Assembly (NCBI GenBank): GCA_934476085.1
Contig: CAKSNE010000002.1
Coordinates: forward strand, 62,001-126,000
DNA length: 64,000 nt
Direction of reading: 5' to 3'
From: an uncultured Eubacteriales bacterium
GTDB taxonomy: Bacteria > Bacillota > Clostridia > Oscillospirales > Acutalibacteraceae
Positions within the stretch are counted from its first letter, which is position 1, and each line of letters begins with the position of its first letter. Shown piece after piece: positions 61,199-64,000 of this stretch. The position numbers and the translations under genes were made by a program. Below the pieces are notes generated by a model. It saw nothing but the letters and a program-made list of their open reading frames with translations, searched no databases and was not told the origin of the DNA.

Positions 61199-62707
61199 AT
61201 GAAAAAGACTGTAGCTTGTGTTTTAGTGTCAATAATTCTTTTGTTTTGTATAGCTGTTCCGTCGGTATCTGCCGATGATACTGTTTTTACGCTTAAAACA
61301 GGAAAAACAATGAGTGCTTTTGTCGGTCAAACTGTTACTGTTAGAATTGATTTAAGCAAGTATATAAATAAGAGATTTTTTTCTTATGATATTGATACTT
61401 CTTGTCTTAAAAAAATTTCGGCTGCTACATTCAGCGACAATGAAACTAATTATTATATAATGCATTTTCGCTTAAAAAAACAAAAGGCTTCTAATATAAA
61501 AATATACTGCTTAAAAAACGGCAAGCAAAAGATTGCCGAGATTAAGGTTAATCCGATTTCTTATAAAAAAGTTCCGAAATGGATTAAATTAAACAAAACT
61601 ATTAAAGCAGATAATGACAGCATTGCCGATGTTAAATTTTTTAAACGCAAAATTAATATAAAAGATAATATTGATATATTTGGTTTTGAATATAAATTTG
61701 ATAAAAAATATATTAAAAACAAGACTAATCGTGAAATTCTTGATGATAACGGTAAATATTACGGTAATCAAACACTTTATTTTAAGAAAAAAGGCAGTAC
61801 AAAAGCAAAGGTTTATTTGGTTATAAGAGATATGTCGCTTAATACTGCTTCGCTTCGTGATGTAAAGCCGAAGATCAAAAAAAGAGTTTATTTAGGAACG
61901 GTTAATTTTAAAATAACAGCGAAAAAATCAAAATTGGCTGTAAATAATATTTCTATTAAGGCTTTTAGAGATATTGAAGATGTAGGAGAATCGGTTTTTA
62001 ACAAAACCTCTAATAAAATTTTAAATACATTCGATGAAAATCTTTTTAGCGATGCTAATTTAACAAAGTTTTGCCGTTATGATTTAAAAAATATTTTATA
62101 TCCTAATAAATATAACGAGCAATTTGAAAAAGCAGGCATTATTAAAAATTATCATTACAGCTCAAAATATTCAATAAAAACCGATAATAAAGATAATATA
62201 AGAATTTTTAATAAAACGGCAATCCAAGGGTTAAGACCAGGAAAAGCTTCATTTACTGTTTTTGAACAAAAAGGCAAAAAGAAAATAAAATTAGGTAATG
62301 TTAATGTTGATGTTACTGATTATATTTCCTTGGCAGATACTTTTAAAATATTTACTTATTATAAAAGCGGCGGTAACAATTATAATTATTGGTATAGCGA
62401 TAAAACAAATGTATTCGCTTATTGTAATAAGTCCGGAGATACCGTTTATCTTAATAATATAACAAATGATATTATTAAGTCTGCATTTAAAGATAATTAC
62501 GGAATAAAAGTAACCTATAATTTTATAGAAAATTATAATGAAACCGATAAACTTTTCAGTTTAACCGAAGACGGCTATTTTAAATTGTTTGTCGATGCAG
62601 ACGCCCTTTTATCTAAACGATATAAAATCGTTGCGAATATTCAGTTTTTTGATAAAAGTGTTTATAAATTGATTTATAGTTTTCCTTATTCATTTACATC
62701 GTATTAA
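61199..62707 (+). CDS. Secreted protein of unknown function
   Basis: A 502-residue protein with a clear signal peptide (MKKTVACVLVSIILLFC then AVPSVSADD, cleavage near residue 26). The mature part is Lys/Asn/Tyr-rich and beta-like, with several short repeated-type strands (for example KIKLGNVNVDVTDYISL) reminiscent of Ig-like or BIG domains, but I recognise no named family. It has no C-terminal anchor. It starts at ATG after AGAAAGGA, stands alone and is closed by a good terminator. It belongs to the same general class as the secreted protein at 23.1-24.1 kb. Confidence 0.75.
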   Translation: MKKTVACVLVSIILLFCIAVPSVSADDTVFTLKTGKTMSAFVGQTVTVRIDLSKYINKRFFSYDIDTSCLKKISAATFSDNETNYYIMHFRLKKQKASNIKIYCLKNGKQKIAEIKVNPISYKKVPKWIKLNKTIKADNDSIADVKFFKRKINIKDNIDIFGFEYKFDKKYIKNKTNREILDDNGKYYGNQTLYFKKKGSTKAKVYLVIRDMSLNTASLRDVKPKIKKRVYLGTVNFKITAKKSKLAVNNISIKAFRDIEDVGESVFNKTSNKILNTFDENLFSDANLTKFCRYDLKNILYPNKYNEQFEKAGIIKNYHYSSKYSIKTDNKDNIRIFNKTAIQGLRPGKASFTVFEQKGKKKIKLGNVNVDVTDYISLADTFKIFTYYKSGGNNYNYWYSDKTNVFAYCNKSGDTVYLNNITNDIIKSAFKDNYGIKVTYNFIENYNETDKLFSLTEDGYFKLFVDADALLSKRYKIVANIQFFDKSVYKLIYSFPYSFTSY

Positions 62708-62718
62708 TTAATATGGTT

Positions 62719-62758
62719 AAAAAAGCTTATTGTAAGAAAAATTACAATAAGCTTTTTG
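62719..62758 (+). terminator. Terminator after the secreted-protein gene
   Basis: AAAAAGCTTATTGTAA and TTACAATAAGCTTTTT form a perfect long stem with a T-run. Confidence 0.92.
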
Positions 62759-62902
62759 TTTTTTTACAATAAAAATTATTTTTTTGTGTGGAATTTGAAA
62801 ATAAATTGTGCTATAATATATTTTGTATAATTATAATTAGGTTTATTATCTAAACTTTTGGGCATAATGGTTTTATAAAAATGCTTAAAAGGTTGGTTAA
62901 TA

Positions 62903-63673
62903 ATGAATTATAATATAATTGAAAATCCTAATAACGATAATGAAAAAGATAATAACGAAAATCAAAATGAAAATGATGTTGTAACAGAACAACAGACCGA
63001 TAATATAAAAGAATTCGGCTCGGTTATTACCGATAAAGAATCGCCTATTCATTGTCTTAATATAATCGGTCAAATTGAAGGCCATTATGTTTTGCCTTCT
63101 AACAGCAAAAGCACAAAATACGAACATGTAATTCCGCTTTTGGTTGCTGTTGAAGAATCAGAAAAAATAAAAGGTCTTTTAGTTGTTTTAAATACAGTCG
63201 GCGGAGATGTTGAAGCAGGTCTTGCTATTGCAGAGCTTGTTGCCGGAATGAAAAAACCGGTTGTATCATTAGTTCTCGGCGGCGGTCATTCTATCGGCGT
63301 GCCTTTGGCGGTTTGTGCCGATCATTCATTTATTGTTCCGTCTGCGACTATGACCGTTCATCCTGTCAGAATGAGCGGACTTGTTGTAGGTGTTCCGCAA
63401 ACTTATTCTTATTTTGAAAAAATGCAAGACAGAATTGTGAAATTCGTTACTACTAATTCAGATGTTAAAGAAGATTATTTTAGAAAAATGCTTCATAATA
63501 CAACAGAGCTTGCTACTGATGTCGGAACTGTTTTAAACGGCGAAGAGGCAGTAGAATGCGGATTGATTGACAGCATAGGCTCGTTGTCTGATGCGATTGA
63601 TTGTTTATATAAACTTATTGAAGAAAAGGAGAAAAAAGACCTTGGCGAAAAAGAGAAGGGCGAGTACAAGTAA
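62903..63673 (+). CDS. tepA: ClpP-fold protease TepA-like
   Basis: A 256-residue protein of the ClpP/crotonase-fold serine protease group related to Bacillus TepA (YmfB), which lies next to spoIIIE. An Asn/Asp/Glu-rich N terminus (about 1-45) is followed by the protease core: VLNTVGGDVEAGLAIAELVA (about 95-114), then the nucleophile-type motif GGGHSIGVPLAV (about 127-138) and the TMTVHPVRMSG segment with the His (about 152-162). TepA has been linked to protein export and spore protein turnover. It overlaps the downstream ftsK-type gene by 32 bases, supporting cotranscription. Confidence 0.88.
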   Translation: MNYNIIENPNNDNEKDNNENQNENDVVTEQQTDNIKEFGSVITDKESPIHCLNIIGQIEGHYVLPSNSKSTKYEHVIPLLVAVEESEKIKGLLVVLNTVGGDVEAGLAIAELVAGMKKPVVSLVLGGGHSIGVPLAVCADHSFIVPSATMTVHPVRMSGLVVGVPQTYSYFEKMQDRIVKFVTTNSDVKEDYFRKMLHNTTELATDVGTVLNGEEAVECGLIDSIGSLSDAIDCLYKLIEEKEKKDLGEKEKGEYK

Positions 63674-64000
63674 AAGAAAAAACACAAAAGAAAAGTCATC
63701 AAAAAAACAAATTAAAGCGATTATTTTTATGGCGCTTGCTGTATTTATGTTTGCAATGGTAGTTATACCGACAAAAAATCTTGGCGGTTTCGGTGCTTGG
63801 ATTAAAGATTTTTGCTTTGGATTATTTGGTTTTTGTGCTTATGTTTTTCCGTTTGTTTTAGGCTATATTGCAGTTATGCTTGCAATTGAAAAAGAAAAAG
63901 GAAATACTGTTACAATAGTATTTGCTTGTATTTTTGCTTTGTTTTTAGATACTGCTTTTGAAATATTCGGCCATGATGTTGGAAGCACAGGCTTTTTCAG
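63642..64000 (+). CDS. ftsK: FtsK/SpoIIIE DNA translocase, N-terminal part
   Basis: The first ~119 codons of an FtsK/SpoIIIE-type translocase, cut off by the window edge. The start is TTG 63642 with AAAGGAG upstream, inside the tepA 3' end. A very basic leader (AKKRRASTSKRKN...KSSKKQ) is followed by membrane segments (IIFMALAVFMFAMVVIP, then FCAYVFPFVLGYIAVML, and a third beginning VTIVFACIFALF), the usual N-terminal membrane domain. The motor domain lies outside the window. The tepA-spoIIIE adjacency matches the Bacillus gene order. Confidence 0.85.
   Translation, partial: MAKKRRASTSKRKNTKEKSSKKQIKAIIFMALAVFMFAMVVIPTKNLGGFGAWIKDFCFGLFGFCAYVFPFVLGYIAVMLAIEKEKGNTVTIVFACIFALFLDTAFEIFGHDVGSTGFF

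Noticed and set aside
1..64000. tRNA, rRNA, and other structured RNA genes apart from the T-box
   Set aside because: No TPsiC-loop-like GGTTCGAATCC sequences, rRNA segments or other recognised ncRNA motifs were noticed in the read-through.

Overview
The window looks like chromosome of an anaerobic, AT-rich, spore-forming member of the Clostridia, probably an Oscillospiraceae/Ruminococcaceae relative. The evidence is the low-GC codon use, the cotJABC spore-coat operon, a V-type ATPase in place of a visible F-type one, the AckA/pyruvate kinase fermentative enzymes, and the gene order around dnaA. Its left end is next to the replication origin: dnaN and dnaA run leftward, rpmH-rnpA-yidD-yidC-jag run rightward, and parA-parB follow with two parS sites.

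Layout. 1-10.3 kb: origin-proximal housekeeping genes (dnaN, dnaA, rpmH operon, AbrB-like regulator, parAB, serS, cyclase). 10.3-15.2 kb: leftward block with a GT-C-type membrane protein, an orphan class I fumarase beta subunit, a DivIVA-like protein and mnmE. 15.8-21.4 kb: an AraC-controlled catabolic cluster (FAD oxidoreductase, enolase-superfamily dehydratase, RraA-like aldolase, SDR). 21.6-26.1 kb: tmcAL-DUF1858 and a leftward iscS-iscU-TSCPD operon; the promoters of these two operons share a 14-bp motif. 26.4-36.1 kb: a complete V-type ATPase operon (G/H-I-K-E-C-F-A-B-D) whose K subunit has the Na+-ligand residues. 36.1-44.3 kb: pyruvate kinase, NUDIX, M14 peptidase, and a tryptophan-type T-box in front of a trpXYZ-like ABC transporter. 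44.3-48.6 kb: cotJABC with cotJC cut in two. 48.8-61 kb: GH16 glucanase, ackA, AraC, a 3D-domain wall protein, glycogen phosphorylase, a GH13 enzyme and DegV. 61.2-64 kb: a secreted protein, a TepA-like protease and the start of ftsK/spoIIIE.

The most notable system is a 3,312-bp intervening element inside cotJC. It carries a large serine recombinase, a GT-C membrane glycosyltransferase and a small ORF, and is bounded by 12-bp direct repeats (CTTCTGTACCTA). Removing it by recombination between the repeats rejoins the two gene halves in frame and recreates the GTEELAH motif that contains two predicted Mn ligands. This is the architecture of skin-type elements that are excised during sporulation.

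The second notable feature is a family of composite, polar, noncoding repeat clusters (five large ones at about 1.0, 15.2, 37.8, 51 and 57.3 kb, plus a remnant at 40.2 kb). They are built from a recurring ~81-bp unit, GC-rich hairpin modules and a ~215-bp structured block. Two of the clusters contain a 289-bp perfect inverted repeat that brackets 6.4 kb of genes. In places the 81-bp units supply a stop codon or a possible ribosome binding site to the adjacent gene. No tRNA, rRNA or CRISPR array was recognised.
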